Below are positions 16,344 through 26,472 of a stretch of DNA of 64,000 nucleotides, piece after piece (the first letter of the stretch is position 1; each line of letters begins with the position of its first letter). The DNA comes from Acidobacteriota bacterium. GTDB taxonomy: Bacteria; Acidobacteriota; Terriglobia; Terriglobales; SCQP01. The position numbers and the translations under genes were made by a program. The notes beneath the pieces are model-generated. The model was not told the DNA's origin and did no database searches. It was given only the letters and a program-made list of their open reading frames with translations. The stretch lies in assembly GCA_004299485.1 (NCBI GenBank), contig SCQP01000005.1, positions 1 through 64,000 on the forward strand. The letters run 5' to 3'.

Positions 16344-16649
16344 CTAATCGCTGGATTTTGTCGCGGCGGTGGAGGCGGGCTTGGGGGCGTCGGCCGACTT
16401 CGCGGTGTCGGTTGGTTTCGCCGTATCACCGTTAGTGTGGGGCTCGTGGGAAGCTGCCGTCGAGGTGTTGGAGTGCCCGTAGTCGGTGACGTACCAGCCG
16501 GTGCCTTTGAACTGGATCGCCGGAGCGGAGATCAGCTTCTCCAAAGGTCCGCCGCAGAATTGGCAGGTCTTGAGGGGTTCGGCTGAGAACGATTGGATTT
16601 TTTCGACGCGCCGGTGGCAGCGCTGGCACTCATATTCGTACAAAGGCAC
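16344..16649 (-). CDS. FmdB-type zinc ribbon protein
   Basis: A 101-aa protein with GTG start at 16649: VPLYEYECQRCHRRVEK. Two CxxC pairs (CQRC and CQFC) form the zinc ribbon typical of FmdB regulators. The C-terminal half is a low-complexity Thr/Ala/Lys/Asp tail. It starts 7 bp after the aminotransferase stop, hence the same operon. Function of the family is unsettled. Confidence 0.85.
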   Translation of the reverse strand: MPLYEYECQRCHRRVEKIQSFSAEPLKTCQFCGGPLEKLISAPAIQFKGTGWYVTDYGHSNTSTAASHEPHTNGDTAKPTDTAKSADAPKPASTAATKSSD

Positions 16650-16656
16650 GACAAGA

Positions 16657-17819
<1,163 letters not shown>

Positions 17820-17823
<4 letters not shown>

Positions 17824-18320
17824 CGGCCCGCTCCGCGGGGGGCGAGTTTGGCGCGGAGGCGGCGTTCGACTTCGGGGGTGACCATGCCGGCCACGAGGCG
17901 GCCGCCGGCGGCGACCTCTTTCACCAGGCGCGAGCTGAGGTAGGCGTAGGCTTCGCCGGGCATCAGGAAGACGGTTTCCAGGGCGGGCGCCATGCGGCGG
18001 TTCATCCAGGCCATCTGAAACTCGTACTCGTAGTCACTGATGGCGCGGATGCCGCGCAGCAGCGCGCGGGCGCCGCGGCGCTCGGCGAAATCCACCAGCA
18101 GGCCGTCGAACTCGCAGACCTCGACGCCGGCCAGCGATGCGGTCATTTCGCGCAGCATCTCCAGGCGCTCTTCGACGCTGAATAGCGCCTGCTTGTCCGA
18201 ATTGCGCAGCACCGCGACCAGCAGCCGGGGAAAGATGCGGCTGCCGCGCTCGATCAGGTCGAGGTGCCCGAGCGTGGGCGGGTCGAACGAGCCGGGGTAG
18301 ATGGCCAGGTCGGCGGTCAT
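17820..18320 (-). CDS. coaD: Phosphopantetheine adenylyltransferase
   Basis: A 166-aa enzyme that adenylates 4'-phosphopantetheine in the penultimate step of coenzyme A synthesis. YPGSFDPPTLGHLDLI carries the nucleotidyl-transfer (T/H)xGH motif, and LLRGIRAISDYEYEFQMA is the family core. Length is typical. It overlaps the aminotransferase start by 4 nt and diverges from the M24 peptidase gene, with about 66 bp between them. Confidence 0.95.
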
Positions 18321-18386
18321 AGGATTTTATGCGGGCCAGCGTTTTCCATTGTAATTCCACATGCAGTGTCTGCTATATTCCCCGGC

Positions 18387-19688
18387 ATGCAACCCAATCG
18401 CCGCCAATTCCTCAAAACCAGCGCCCTGGGCGCCGCGGCCATGCCGCTGGCGCTCAGCGGCTGTGGCCATCGCTCTGCAGCTGCAGCGGAAACCGCTGGC
18501 GCACCGCCGCTACCCGCCGCCCTTCTGGCGCTGGAACCGGTCGCGCCCAAGGTCGTGCCCATCACCGAAGGCGAGCGGCGCCAACGCCTGGCGCGGGCAC
18601 AGGAGCTCATGGGGGTGCACAAAATCGACGCCCTCTTCATGGAAGGCGGCAGCTCGCTGATTTATTTCACCGGTATGCACTGGTTCACGAGCGAGCGCAC
18701 CATGGGGATGCTGCTGCCGCGCTCCGGCGATCCCGTCTACATCACCCCGGCGTTCGAGAAAAACCGGGCGCTCGAGCAGATCCGCTTCGGCCATGACGTG
18801 CGCACCTGGCAGGAAAACGAAAGCCCCTACGAACTGATCGCGCACGCGCTGGCGGACCTGCGCGTGGCGACGGGGACACTGGGCATCGAAGAAAAGACGC
18901 CGTACTTCATGGCCTCGGGCATAGCCGCGGCCGCGGGACGGGCGAAGATCGTCAGCGCCACGCCGGTGACGGCGGGCTGCCGCTCGGTGAAGAGCGCAGC
19001 GGAGCTGGCGCTGATGCAGGTTGCCAATAACGCGACGCTTTCGCTGTACAAGGCGGTGTGGGAGGGGCTGCGGACGCATGGGCCGGGCATGACGCAGCAT
19101 CAGGTTTCGGCCTGGATTGATGCGGGCTACCGGCGGCTGGGCTTACCCGGCGGGGCGAGCATCAACGTGGGCCAGTACACGGCGCTGCCGCACGGCTCGC
19201 GCGAGCCGCAGCAAATTCTGGAAGGAACGCCGGTGATGCTGGACGACGGCTGCCAGGTCGAAGGCTATACCAGCGACATCACCCGCACTTTTGTGCTGGG
19301 CAAGGCGAGCGACAAGATGAAGAAAGTCTTCGCCATCGTGCAGCAGGCACAGCGGGCGGCGCGCGCCGCGGCGCGGCCGGGCGTGCCCATGGAGTCGGTC
19401 GATGCCGCGGCGCGCAAGGTGATCACCGACGCCGGCTACGGGCCAGGCTACAAATATTTCTCCCACCGCCTGGGCCACGGCATCGGGCTCGACGGCCACG
19501 AATGGTACTACCTGGTGCAGGGCGACCGGCGGCCGATCGCCGCCAACATGACCTTCAGCGACGAGCCGGGCATTTACATTGTGGGCGAATTCGGCGTGCG
19601 GCTGGAGGACGACATGCACATCACGCCGGAGGGCGCGGAGTGGTTCACGCCCCAGAGCCCGTCGATTGAAGAGCCGTTCGCCAGTTAG
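18387..19688 (+). CDS. Exported M24 (Xaa-Pro) aminopeptidase lipoprotein
   Basis: The ATG at 18387 gives MQPNRRQFLKTSALGAAAMP, a twin-arginine signal (RRQFLK), followed by a lipobox-like LALSGCG. The mature protein has a creatinase-type N-domain and a pita-bread domain with metal ligands in MLDDGCQVEGYTSDITRTF, RLGHGIGLDGHEW, DEPGIYI and RLEDDMHI. It should cleave N-terminal Xaa-Pro bonds in the periplasm or at the outer membrane. An upstream in-frame start at 18264 lies antisense to coaD and lacks the signal, so it was rejected. Confidence 0.9.
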   Translation: MQPNRRQFLKTSALGAAAMPLALSGCGHRSAAAAETAGAPPLPAALLALEPVAPKVVPITEGERRQRLARAQELMGVHKIDALFMEGGSSLIYFTGMHWFTSERTMGMLLPRSGDPVYITPAFEKNRALEQIRFGHDVRTWQENESPYELIAHALADLRVATGTLGIEEKTPYFMASGIAAAAGRAKIVSATPVTAGCRSVKSAAELALMQVANNATLSLYKAVWEGLRTHGPGMTQHQVSAWIDAGYRRLGLPGGASINVGQYTALPHGSREPQQILEGTPVMLDDGCQVEGYTSDITRTFVLGKASDKMKKVFAIVQQAQRAARAAARPGVPMESVDAAARKVITDAGYGPGYKYFSHRLGHGIGLDGHEWYYLVQGDRRPIAANMTFSDEPGIYIVGEFGVRLEDDMHITPEGAEWFTPQSPSIEEPFAS

Positions 19689-19718
19689 TGCTCCGCCTTG
19701 GCCGGAGTTCCGATCATC

Positions 19719-19754
19719 TTGACATCGGAGCGCGACGACATCATGATGTTGTCG
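19719..19754 (+). promoter_or_regulatory. vapB2 promoter overlapped by a palindromic operator
   Basis: TTGACA (19719-19724), a 17-bp gap and CATGAT (19742-19747) form a promoter. A 22-bp near-perfect palindrome, CGACGACATCATGATGTTGT plus CG (19733-19754), covers the -10 and ends at the GTG start codon. This is the usual site for antitoxin-mediated autoregulation. Confidence 0.65.
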
Positions 19755-20068
19755 TGAGGACGACGCTTACCCTCGATCCCGATGTGGCGGCACTGCTCAG
19801 CCAGGAAATGCGGCGCACTGGCGCCACGCTCAAACCGACGGTGAATCAACTCCTGCGCCGGGCCTTCGCGGGTGCACCGGGGCTTGCGCGCAAGCGGTTC
19901 CGGTACGCGGCTCGTCCGCTGGGCTTACGCCCGGGTTTTGACCCCGATCGCATGAACCAGCTCTACGATCAGCTTGAGACCGAGAGTTTTCTCGGCCAAA
20001 GGCGGCAGGAAATGCAGGACAAGAACGGGTCCCGCAAGCGCGTGCCCCGAAAGGTGGCGAGCGACTGA
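19754..20068 (+). CDS. VapB-like antitoxin, second module
   Basis: A 104-aa protein with GTG start at 19754: VRTTLTLDPDVAALLSQEM, ribbon-helix-helix-like, with TLKPTVNQLLRRAF as the second helix. An in-frame start at 19688 would place the palindrome in the coding region, so 19754 is preferred. The C-terminal Lys/Arg-rich part would contact the toxin. Its stop codon overlaps the toxin start. Confidence 0.8.
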   Translation: MRTTLTLDPDVAALLSQEMRRTGATLKPTVNQLLRRAFAGAPGLARKRFRYAARPLGLRPGFDPDRMNQLYDQLETESFLGQRRQEMQDKNGSRKRVPRKVASD

Positions 20069-20499
20069 TTCTTCCCGACGTGAATCTTCTGCTGTACGCC
20101 TACGACGCGGCATCCCGGCACCACAAATCAGCGCGTAGCTGGTGGCTGGAACTGCTGAACGGAACCGAACCGGTAGCGCTGGCGTGGGTGGTGCTGCTGG
20201 GCTTCCTCAGGGTCTCGACTCAGGCGCGCGTATGGACGCAGCCGTTTTCGGCTGCCGAGGCCTGTGGCCACATGCGGTCCTGGCTCGAGCTGCCCCAAGT
20301 GAGCATCGTGGCTCCCGGGCCGGATCACGCCCGCATCCTTTTCGGCATGGTTGAGCGCTTGGGAATAGGCGGCAATCTCACCACGGATGCCCATCTTGCG
20401 GCACTCGCCATTGAGTACCAGGCGCAACTGCATTCCGCCGATGCCGACTTCGCCCGCTTCCCCGGGCTGCGCTGGCACAACCCGCTGCGGGCTGCGTAG
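20065..20499 (+). CDS. VapC-like PIN toxin with an apparent CTG start
   Basis: A 144-aa protein read as (M)ILPDVNLLLYAYDAA. The first ATG/GTG in this frame is at 20080, which would drop Asp5, the first PIN acidic residue. CTG at 20065 overlaps the antitoxin TGA and has AAGGTGG about 9 nt upstream, exactly where the ATG lies in the paralogous module at 1434. CTG, or less likely ATT at 20068, is therefore the likely start. GNLTTDAHLAALAIE and ADADFARFPG supply the other acidic positions. An inactive allele caused by start-codon loss is the alternative. Confidence 0.8.
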   Translation: MILPDVNLLLYAYDAASRHHKSARSWWLELLNGTEPVALAWVVLLGFLRVSTQARVWTQPFSAAEACGHMRSWLELPQVSIVAPGPDHARILFGMVERLGIGGNLTTDAHLAALAIEYQAQLHSADADFARFPGLRWHNPLRAA

Positions 20500-20518
20500 C
20501 CTTGCCAACCCCAGCGCG

Positions 20519-21166
20519 CTAATCTTTCGCCTTGGCAAACTCTTGCAGCAGTTTGCGGGCGCGTTTTTGGGCGGCGTCCATGATGTTGGGGTTGGCAAGG
20601 GTGGCCTGGAGGGTGGGGGCGAGGAGCTGGGGCTCGGCCATCTGGTGGCCGGCCCAGTCGGCTTCGATCTGGTTCATGATCTGGAGCACGTCGAGGGGCT
20701 GGTACTGGAGGGCGCGCTGGAGGCGGATGGCGTCCATGCCGGTGACGGAAATGCCCTCAAACAGGCTGACCAGAGCCGCCGCGTGCTGGTTGGTGGTGTA
20801 GGTGAACTGCTGCGAGGTGTGATGGCTGTCGTCGTCGTAGGCGAGCATTTTGTCGCCGGTGTAGGCGACGTTCTGCTTTGACTGGAGCGTGGAGCCGGCG
20901 AAATCGTGCAGCGCGCGGACGCCGGCGAAGATTTCCTGCAGCGCCTGCGGTGAGGCGGTGAAACTCAGGGTCGTGAGCGGCATGCCGGCTTTTTCGCGGG
21001 CGGCGTAGGTGGCGCGGCCGTCACGGTAGACTTCGATCTGGAAAAAGGGCGGCACCGAGCCTTGGAAGCTGCGGGCGTAGGTGACGCGCGGGCTGCCGAG
21101 GGATTGCGCGCCGAGCGTCAGCGCGCACAGCAGCGCCACCATCAGAACCGAAAAGCGGAACTTCAT
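20519..21166 (-). CDS. Secreted protein of unknown function
   Basis: A 215-aa protein with a signal peptide ([20 protein letters not shown]). The remainder is mixed alpha/beta with no catalytic motif and no cysteines that suggest metal binding. Its start overlaps the tyrS stop by 4 nt, so it is translated from the same message as tyrosyl-tRNA synthetase, although an exported role has no obvious link to that. Family not recognised. Confidence 0.75.
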   Translation of the reverse strand: MKFRFSVLMVALLCALTLGAQSLGSPRVTYARSFQGSVPPFFQIEVYRDGRATYAAREKAGMPLTTLSFTASPQALQEIFAGVRALHDFAGSTLQSKQNVAYTGDKMLAYDDDSHHTSQQFTYTTNQHAAALVSLFEGISVTGMDAIRLQRALQYQPLDVLQIMNQIEADWAGHQMAEPQLLAPTLQATLANPNIMDAAQKRARKLLQEFAKAKD

Positions 21167-22386
21167 GACGTTATTTTAGCCGGGCGGGGCAGCAGGCGGG
21201 CGTAGTGGTGCTTGCCGACTTTGATCACCACCGGCTGGGCGAGGAGCGCCGGCAGGCGCGTCTCGCGGTAAATGGCGCCATCGAGCGAAACCGAGCCGGC
21301 TTCAATCAGCCGCGCGGCGGCGCTGACCGACGGGGCCAGGCCGGCCTCGACCAGGAGCTTGTCGAGGCGGTCGCTGGCACTCACCGGGCGCCCGGGGATT
21401 GCGGCGGGCGCTTCCCCGCCCTGCACCACGCGCGCGAAGGCGGCGCGGGCGGCGGCCGCGGCCTCGCGGCCCTGGAAATCGGCGGTAATGGTTTCGGCGA
21501 GGTCTTTTTTGACGTCCATGGGATGGCGGCGGCCGGCGGCGACGGCGGCGCGGGTGGAGGCGATTTCGGCCTCGCTCTGATCGGTGAGCAACAGGGCGTA
21601 GCGCCACATGAGCTCGTCGGAGATGGACATCAGCTTGGCGAACATGGTCTCGGCGGGCTCGGTGATGCCGACGTAGTTGCCGAAGGATTTCGACATTTTG
21701 CGCACGCCGTCCAGGCCCTCGAGCAGCGGAACGGTGAGGATGATCTGCGCGGGCTGGCCGTAGGCGCGCTGGACTTCACGGCCGAGCAGCAGGTTGAACT
21801 TCTGATCGGTGCCACCCAGCTCGACGTCGGCATGCAGCGCGACCGAATCGTAGGCCTGCGCCAGCGGATACAGGAATTCGTGGATGGAGATGGGCTGGCC
21901 GGCCTGATAACGCTTCTGAAAATCGTCGCGTTCGAGCATGCGCGCCACGGTGCACTGGGCGCAGAGGCGCACGAAGTCGGCGGCGGTGAGCGCGCCCAGC
22001 CACTCGCTGTTGAAGGCGACGCGGGTGCGGCGCTCGTCGAGCAGCTTGAAGACCTGAGCGCGGTAGGTGGCGGCGTTGGCGTCGATTTCGGCGCGGGTGA
22101 GGGCCGGACGGGTTTCGCTGCGGCCGGTGGGATCGCCGATCAGGCCGGTAAAGTCGCCGATGAGGAAGATGACCTGGTGGCCGAGATCCTGAAAATGCTT
22201 GAGCTTGCGCAACAGGACGGTATGGCCGAGGTGCAGGTCGGGCGCGGTGGGATCAAAGCCGGCCTTGACCTGAAGCACACGGCCGGCGGCGCGGGCCGCG
22301 TCCAGGCGCTCGCGCAGCTCGGCGGGGGCGATGAGCTCGTCGGCGCCTTTGGCGATGAGCGCCATTTGCGCGTCGATTTCCGGCAT
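21163..22386 (-). CDS. tyrS: Tyrosyl-tRNA synthetase
   Basis: A 407-aa class Ic synthetase. The HIGH-type motif is in [14 protein letters not shown], the KMSKS motif in [14 protein letters not shown], and the C-terminal S4 RNA-binding domain runs from about residue 340 ([15 protein letters not shown]). Length matches the longer TyrZ-like bacterial type. It diverges from pyrD, with 40 bp of AT-rich spacer. Confidence 0.95.
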   Translation of the reverse strand: MPEIDAQMALIAKGADELIAPAELRERLDAARAAGRVLQVKAGFDPTAPDLHLGHTVLLRKLKHFQDLGHQVIFLIGDFTGLIGDPTGRSETRPALTRAEIDANAATYRAQVFKLLDERRTRVAFNSEWLGALTAADFVRLCAQCTVARMLERDDFQKRYQAGQPISIHEFLYPLAQAYDSVALHADVELGGTDQKFNLLLGREVQRAYGQPAQIILTVPLLEGLDGVRKMSKSFGNYVGITEPAETMFAKLMSISDELMWRYALLLTDQSEAEIASTRAAVAAGRRHPMDVKKDLAETITADFQGREAAAAARAAFARVVQGGEAPAAIPGRPVSASDRLDKLLVEAGLAPSVSAAARLIEAGSVSLDGAIYRETRLPALLAQPVVIKVGKHHYARLLPRPAKITS

Positions 22387-22426
22387 AGGCGATTATTATA
22401 AAGCTGGCCTTTGGCCCCCACCCTGC

Positions 22427-23359
22427 ATGGACTTGTCTGTTGATATCGCCGGACTGCATCTCCCCAACCCCGTGATGGCAGCCAGCGGGACGTTTGGCTA
22501 CGGCAATGAATTCGAAGATATCGTGCGGCTGACGGGGCTGGGGGCGGTGATCACCAAAGGCCTGTCGCGCGCGCCCATGGCCGGCAATCCCAGTCCGCGG
22601 CTGCTGGAAACCGCGGCCGGCATGCTGAATTCCGTGGGGCTGCAGAACATCGGCGCGGCGGCGTTTCTGCAGACGCGGCTGCCGCGGCTGCGGCAGTTGG
22701 GCGTGACCGTGATTACCAACGTGTTCGGCGAAAGCGTGGAGGACTACGTCGCCACGGTGGAAATGCTGAACCAGGGCGAAGGCATCGCAGCCTACGAGCT
22801 GAATGTGAGCTGCCCCAATACCGCCTGCGGCGGCATGGTGTTCGGCACCGACGCCGGACTGCTGCACGAACTGGTGACGGCGGTGAAGCGGGTGACGCGG
22901 CGGCCATTGATCGTGAAGCTCAGCCCCAACGTCACCAGCATTGCGGAGATGGCGCGCGTGGCCGAGGCGGCGGGCGCGGACGCGATCTCGCTGGTGAATA
23001 CGTTCTTGGGCATGGCGATCAACCCGGAGACGCGGCGGCCGCGGTTTGCGCGCGTGGTGGCAGGGCTGTCGGGGCCGGCGATCAAGCCGTTGGCGCTGCG
23101 CATGGTGTGGGAGGCGTCTCAGGCGGTAAAGCTGCCGCTGATCGGCGTGGGCGGCATCGCCAGCGGCCGCGACGTGGTGGAGTTTCTGCTGGCCGGCGCC
23201 AGCGCGGTGCAAATCGGCACCATGAACTTCTGGGATCCCAAAGCGACCGAGAACGTGCTGCGCGAGCTGAAGAAGTTTTGCCGGCGGCACGGCGTGGACG
23301 CGGTGCGCAGCCTGACGGGCGCGCTGGCCGTAGAAGAGGCCACGGGGGAACAGGCATGA
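22427..23359 (+). CDS. pyrD: Dihydroorotate dehydrogenase, class 1B catalytic subunit
   Basis: A 310-aa flavoprotein oxidising dihydroorotate to orotate in pyrimidine synthesis. ASGTFGYGNE and LNVSCPNTACGGMVFGTD hold the class 1 active-site Cys; GVGGIASGRDVVEFLLAGAS is the FMN phosphate loop. The ATG at 22427 was chosen over earlier in-frame codons that overlap tyrS. Class 1B enzymes normally need a PyrK electron-transfer partner, which is not next to it. It overlaps purD by 4 nt. Confidence 0.93.
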   Translation: MDLSVDIAGLHLPNPVMAASGTFGYGNEFEDIVRLTGLGAVITKGLSRAPMAGNPSPRLLETAAGMLNSVGLQNIGAAAFLQTRLPRLRQLGVTVITNVFGESVEDYVATVEMLNQGEGIAAYELNVSCPNTACGGMVFGTDAGLLHELVTAVKRVTRRPLIVKLSPNVTSIAEMARVAEAAGADAISLVNTFLGMAINPETRRPRFARVVAGLSGPAIKPLALRMVWEASQAVKLPLIGVGGIASGRDVVEFLLAGASAVQIGTMNFWDPKATENVLRELKKFCRRHGVDAVRSLTGALAVEEATGEQA

Positions 23360-24624
23360 AGATTCTGGTGTTGGGCGGCGGCGGACGCGAACATGCGCTC
23401 TGCTGGAAGCTGGCGCAGTCGCCGCAGGCCGAAGCGGTGCTGGCACTGCCGGGCAACGATGGCATCGCGGCCGCAGGGGTGCGCTGTCTGGCGGGTGACG
23501 CAAGCGACGCGGCGACGGTGCTGGCGGCGATTGCCGCGCACGGCATCGACCTCACCGTGGTGGGGCCGGAAGCGCCGCTGGCGGCAGGCATCGCCGATGC
23601 GCTGCGCACGCAGGGCAAGCTGGTGTTTGGGCCGGCGCGGGCGGCGGCGCGGTTGGAGAGCAGCAAAGTTTTCGCCAAGGAATTCATGGCGCGCTATGAA
23701 ATCCCGACGGCGCGGTTCGCGGCGGTGGATTCGGCGGCGGCGGCGCGGCGGGCGCTGCAGGTAATGGGTGGCGTCGCAGTGCTGAAAGCCGATGGCCTCG
23801 CGGCCGGCAAGGGCGTGGTGGTGCCGGAAACCGCGGCGGAAGCAGAAGCCGCGGCGGAAGCGATGCTGGCGCAGTACGGCAGGCTGGTGATCGAGCAGCG
23901 GTTGCGCGGCCCCGAGCTGAGCGTGCTGGCCATCTGCAATGGCGAGCAATACCTGACGCTGCTGCCGGCGCGCGATCACAAACGGCTGCGGGAGGGCGAT
24001 CAGGGACCGAATACGGGCGGCATGGGGGCGATCTGCAGCGCAGCGCTGCTGCCGCACGAACTGCAGCAGACGATCGAAGAGAAAACCATCGAACCCACGC
24101 TGGCGGGCATGAGCGCCATGGGGACGCCCTTCGTGGGTGTGCTCTATTGCGGCCTGATGCTCACCGCCGCGGGCCCGAAGGTACTGGAATACAACGTACG
24201 TTTCGGCGATCCGGAAACGCAGGCGATTCTGCCCTGCTGGGGCGGGGACCTGGCAGCGGTGCTGGCGGCCGCCGCGCGCGGCGCCGCGCTGCAGCCGCCG
24301 CCGGCGGGCGCACTGGCGCCCTGGGGCGCGTGCGTGGTGGCAGCCGCGGAGGGCTACCCGGGAACGCCCACGCGGGGCGACGCCATCGACGGCCTCGACG
24401 CCGCGGGCCAGCTCGCGGGCGTACAGATTTTTCACGCGGGCACGCGGCACGCCGAGGGTCAGTGGCTGACCCACGGTGGCCGGGTGCTGGCCGCAGCGGC
24501 GAGCGGCGGCGCGCTCGGCCAGGCGCTGGGCGCCTGTTATCACGCGTTCGACTTCCTTCATTTCCGCGGCATGCAGGTGCGCCGCGATATTGGCCAATTA
24601 CAAGGAGACTCCATTCATGCCTAA
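23356..24624 (+). CDS. purD: Phosphoribosylamine-glycine ligase
   Basis: A 422-aa ATP-grasp enzyme of purine synthesis (step 2). MKILVLGGGGREHAL is the N-terminal signature; FGPARAAARLESSKVFAKEF and RDHKRLREGDQGPNTGGMGA hold the ATP-grasp core. The start overlaps the pyrD stop (ATGA), so pyrD, purD and purE form one transcript linking pyrimidine and purine genes. Confidence 0.95.
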   Translation: MKILVLGGGGREHALCWKLAQSPQAEAVLALPGNDGIAAAGVRCLAGDASDAATVLAAIAAHGIDLTVVGPEAPLAAGIADALRTQGKLVFGPARAAARLESSKVFAKEFMARYEIPTARFAAVDSAAAARRALQVMGGVAVLKADGLAAGKGVVVPETAAEAEAAAEAMLAQYGRLVIEQRLRGPELSVLAICNGEQYLTLLPARDHKRLREGDQGPNTGGMGAICSAALLPHELQQTIEEKTIEPTLAGMSAMGTPFVGVLYCGLMLTAAGPKVLEYNVRFGDPETQAILPCWGGDLAAVLAAAARGAALQPPPAGALAPWGACVVAAAEGYPGTPTRGDAIDGLDAAGQLAGVQIFHAGTRHAEGQWLTHGGRVLAAAASGGALGQALGACYHAFDFLHFRGMQVRRDIGQLQGDSIHA

Positions 24625-25126
24625 TGCTTCTACCCCGCTCGTCGCCATCCTGATGGGCAGCGATACCGATCTTCCGGTGATGCAGCACGCCGCCGAGCAA
24701 CTCGCCAAGTTCGGCATTCCCTACACCATGGACGTGATTTCGGCGCATCGCTCCCCGGCGCGCACGGCGGAGTTCGGGAGCACCGCGATCGCGCGCGGCC
24801 TGAAGGTGATCATCGCCGGCGCGGGCGCTTCGGCAGCGCTCGGCGGGGCACTGGCGGCGGAAACCACCTTGCCGGTGATCGGTGTGCCCCTGGCGACGAC
24901 GCCGCTTTCCGGATTTGACGCGCTGCTATCGACGGCGATGCTGCCGGCGGGCGTGCCGGTGGCAACGATGGCGGTGGGCGCGGGCGGCGCGACCAACGCC
25001 GCGGTGCTGGCGGCGCAGATCCTGGCGTTGTCGGATGCGGCGCTGGCAAAAAAACTCGTCGAGTACAAACAGGAACTCATTCGCAAAGTGGAGGAGAAGT
25101 CACGCAAGCTGCACGCGAAATCTTAA
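24617..25126 (+). CDS. purE: N5-carboxyaminoimidazole ribonucleotide mutase
   Basis: A 169-aa class I PurE: MGSDTDLPVMQHA, the SAHRSPARTAEF loop and GAGASAALGGALAAETTLPV form the substrate site. AAGGAG stands 10 nt before the ATG at 24617. It overlaps purD by 8 nt. No purK is seen next to it. Confidence 0.95.
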   Translation: MPNASTPLVAILMGSDTDLPVMQHAAEQLAKFGIPYTMDVISAHRSPARTAEFGSTAIARGLKVIIAGAGASAALGGALAAETTLPVIGVPLATTPLSGFDALLSTAMLPAGVPVATMAVGAGGATNAAVLAAQILALSDAALAKKLVEYKQELIRKVEEKSRKLHAKS

Positions 25127-25196
25127 CGAGTGCAGTGACTGCCAAAACGAGCGGACCGATGTCAAGAATTTTTTTTCAAAAAAAGAACGATTTTGC

Positions 25197-25226
25197 TTGA
25201 CTCGGGAGTAGTGGAGGCCATATATC
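25197..25226 (+). promoter_or_regulatory. Promoter of the 20-codon Lys-rich ORF
   Basis: TTGACT (25197-25202), an 18-bp spacer and TATATC (25221-25226) closely match a sigma-70 promoter and lie in one of the few AT-rich stretches here. About 60 nt of leader precedes the ORF at 25287. Confidence 0.65.
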
Positions 25227-25286
25227 TTGGGTTGTGATTTCCACAACCCCACAGGATGGGGTTGGAAGATCGCAAAGGAGGAAAAT

Positions 25287-25349
25287 ATGGCTACCAAGAA
25301 ACCGGCGAAGAAGGCCGCGAAGAAAAAGCCCGCAAAGAAGAAGAAGTAG
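25287..25349 (+). CDS. 20-residue Lys/Ala/Pro peptide
   Basis: ATG at 25287 after a strong Shine-Dalgarno AAAGGAGG encodes MATKKPAKKAAKKKPAKKKK and stops at TAG 25347. It lies alone between its own promoter (25197-25226) and a clear terminator (25391-25426). The sequence resembles the histone H1-like KPA repeats of the protein at 56518-56988, so it may bind nucleic acid or membranes. Only a 20-codon ORF, so coding needs proof. Confidence 0.6.
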   Translation: MATKKPAKKAAKKKPAKKKK

Positions 25350-25390
25350 CACTTCCCACCCACTTGGGAGGCCTCGTGCCTCCCCACCGA

Positions 25391-25426
25391 AAAATAGGAT
25401 GCGCAGGCTGCGCATCCTATTTTTTT
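25391..25426 (+). terminator. Rho-independent terminator
   Basis: AAAATAGGATGCGCAG (25391-25406) pairs with CTGCGCATCCTATTTT (25408-25423), followed by a T-run (420-426). It is near-symmetric, so it could also work for the opposite strand. It closes the transcription unit of the 20-residue peptide. Confidence 0.9.
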
Positions 25427-25499
25427 CTCCCTTCATCCAATAAGCAGGTACTCACATAGGCACGTGGCTTCGCAAATGTGAGTATCGGGGGGGAAAGCA

Positions 25500-25730
25500 A
25501 TGAAACTGATCGAAGGGTTGTTGCGGCAGTGGCAGAATCACACCTGCAATCACCAGTGGGTGCGCGCGCGTTGGGACGATGGTAGTTACGGACTGCGCTG
25601 CGCGCGCTGCATGAGTGCCTACGCCCACACCTGGAACGAAGTCATTGGCGAATCCACGGCTGCGGCCCCGGTCGCGCTCAAGGTAGTGGCGGCCACCGCC
25701 GCCCTGACGAAACTGCACCGGGTGGCCTGA
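25500..25730 (+). CDS. Small putative zinc-ribbon-like protein
   Basis: A 76-aa protein starting MKLIEGLLRQWQNHTCNHQW. Potential metal ligands are CNH and the CARC pair in YGLRCARCMSAYAHTW. No family recognised. It starts behind a G-rich stretch with GGGGGAAAGC as a possible ribosome site. It precedes the rplU-rpmA operon. Confidence 0.5.
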   Translation: MKLIEGLLRQWQNHTCNHQWVRARWDDGSYGLRCARCMSAYAHTWNEVIGESTAAAPVALKVVAATAALTKLHRVA

Positions 25731-25838
25731 GGCACATCGCCGGCCGCGGCTCCGCCACGACGTTGCGCCGGCTTCTGCTATCATTAGGGTCTGCGCTTGC
25801 GCCGTTCGACGGGCTACTGCGCACACGGAGAGTCCTAC

Positions 25839-26141
25839 ATGTACGCAGTCATACGCAGCGGCGGCAAGCAATACCGGGTAAGTCCGGGCGATGTGCTGAC
25901 GGTGGAGAAGCTTCCCCAGGCAGCCGGCGAAGCGGTCGAGTTCGCCGATGTTCTGGCAGTCAGCGAAGATGGGTCGGGGGTGCGCGCCGGTACGGGCGCG
26001 CGCGTGAGCGCAAAGGTCGAGGCTCACGACCGCGACCGCAAGATTCTGGTCTTCCATTACAAGCGCAAGAAGCAGTACAAGAAACTGCAAGGCCACCGGC
26101 AGGCGATCACGCGGGTGCGCATCCAGGACATTCAGCTTTAG
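25839..26141 (+). CDS. rplU: Ribosomal protein bL21
   Basis: A 100-aa large-subunit protein starting MYAVIRSGGKQYRVSPGD, with the conserved HYKRKKQYKKLQGHRQ tail. ACGGAGAG lies 8 nt ahead of the ATG; an in-frame start at 25797 lacks the family N-terminus. First gene of the usual rplU-rpmA-obg group. Confidence 0.96.
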   Translation: MYAVIRSGGKQYRVSPGDVLTVEKLPQAAGEAVEFADVLAVSEDGSGVRAGTGARVSAKVEAHDRDRKILVFHYKRKKQYKKLQGHRQAITRVRIQDIQL

Positions 26142-26153
26142 GCGGCAGATTCC

Positions 26154-26411
26154 ATGGCACACAAAAAAGGATTAGGCAGTTCCCGCAACGGACGCGATTC
26201 GAACGCGCAGCGGCTGGGCATCAAGCGCTACGGCGGCGAGCGCGTGCTGGGTGGCACCATTCTGGTGCGCCAGCGCGGCACACCCCTGAAGCCGGGCGAG
26301 AATGTCGGCCGGGGCAAGGACGACACCCTGTACGCGCGCGTGGCGGGCGTGGTGGAGTTTGTCGACCGGGGCGGGCGGGGCAAGTTCGTGAACGTCCGCG
26401 TGAGCGCCTGA
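26154..26411 (+). CDS. rpmA: Ribosomal protein bL27
   Basis: An 85-aa protein starting [20 protein letters not shown], with [19 protein letters not shown] as in all bL27. The N-terminus reaches the peptidyl-transferase centre. It lies 12 bp after rplU. Confidence 0.96.
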   Translation: MAHKKGLGSSRNGRDSNAQRLGIKRYGGERVLGGTILVRQRGTPLKPGENVGRGKDDTLYARVAGVVEFVDRGGRGKFVNVRVSA

Positions 26412-26427
26412 GGAAGGCCGCGAACAC

Positions 26428-26467
26428 AAGCGGGACGCGTGGCGGAGCCGCGCCGGGGCCCGCGCCA
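26428..26467 (+). repeat. GC-rich palindromic interspersed repeat, copy D
   Basis: AAGCGGGACGCGTGGCGGAG followed by CCGCGCCGGGGCCCGCGCCA. The inner part forms a hairpin. Related copies are at 31022-31061 and 42239-42276 (inverted) and 58859-58898 and 28083-28178. It lies between rpmA and obg. Confidence 0.7.
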
Positions 26468-26472
26468 ATAAA

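Noticed and set aside
20080-20499. VapC start at GTG 20080
   Set aside because: Removes the conserved first Asp of the PIN active site; CTG at 20065 fits better.
21205-22401. Plus-strand 398-aa ORF over tyrS
   Set aside because: Exact shadow of tyrS, which has HIGH and KMSKS motifs.
25100-25436. Phe-rich minus-strand ORFs
   Set aside because: They are the complement of the poly-Lys tiny gene and its terminator.
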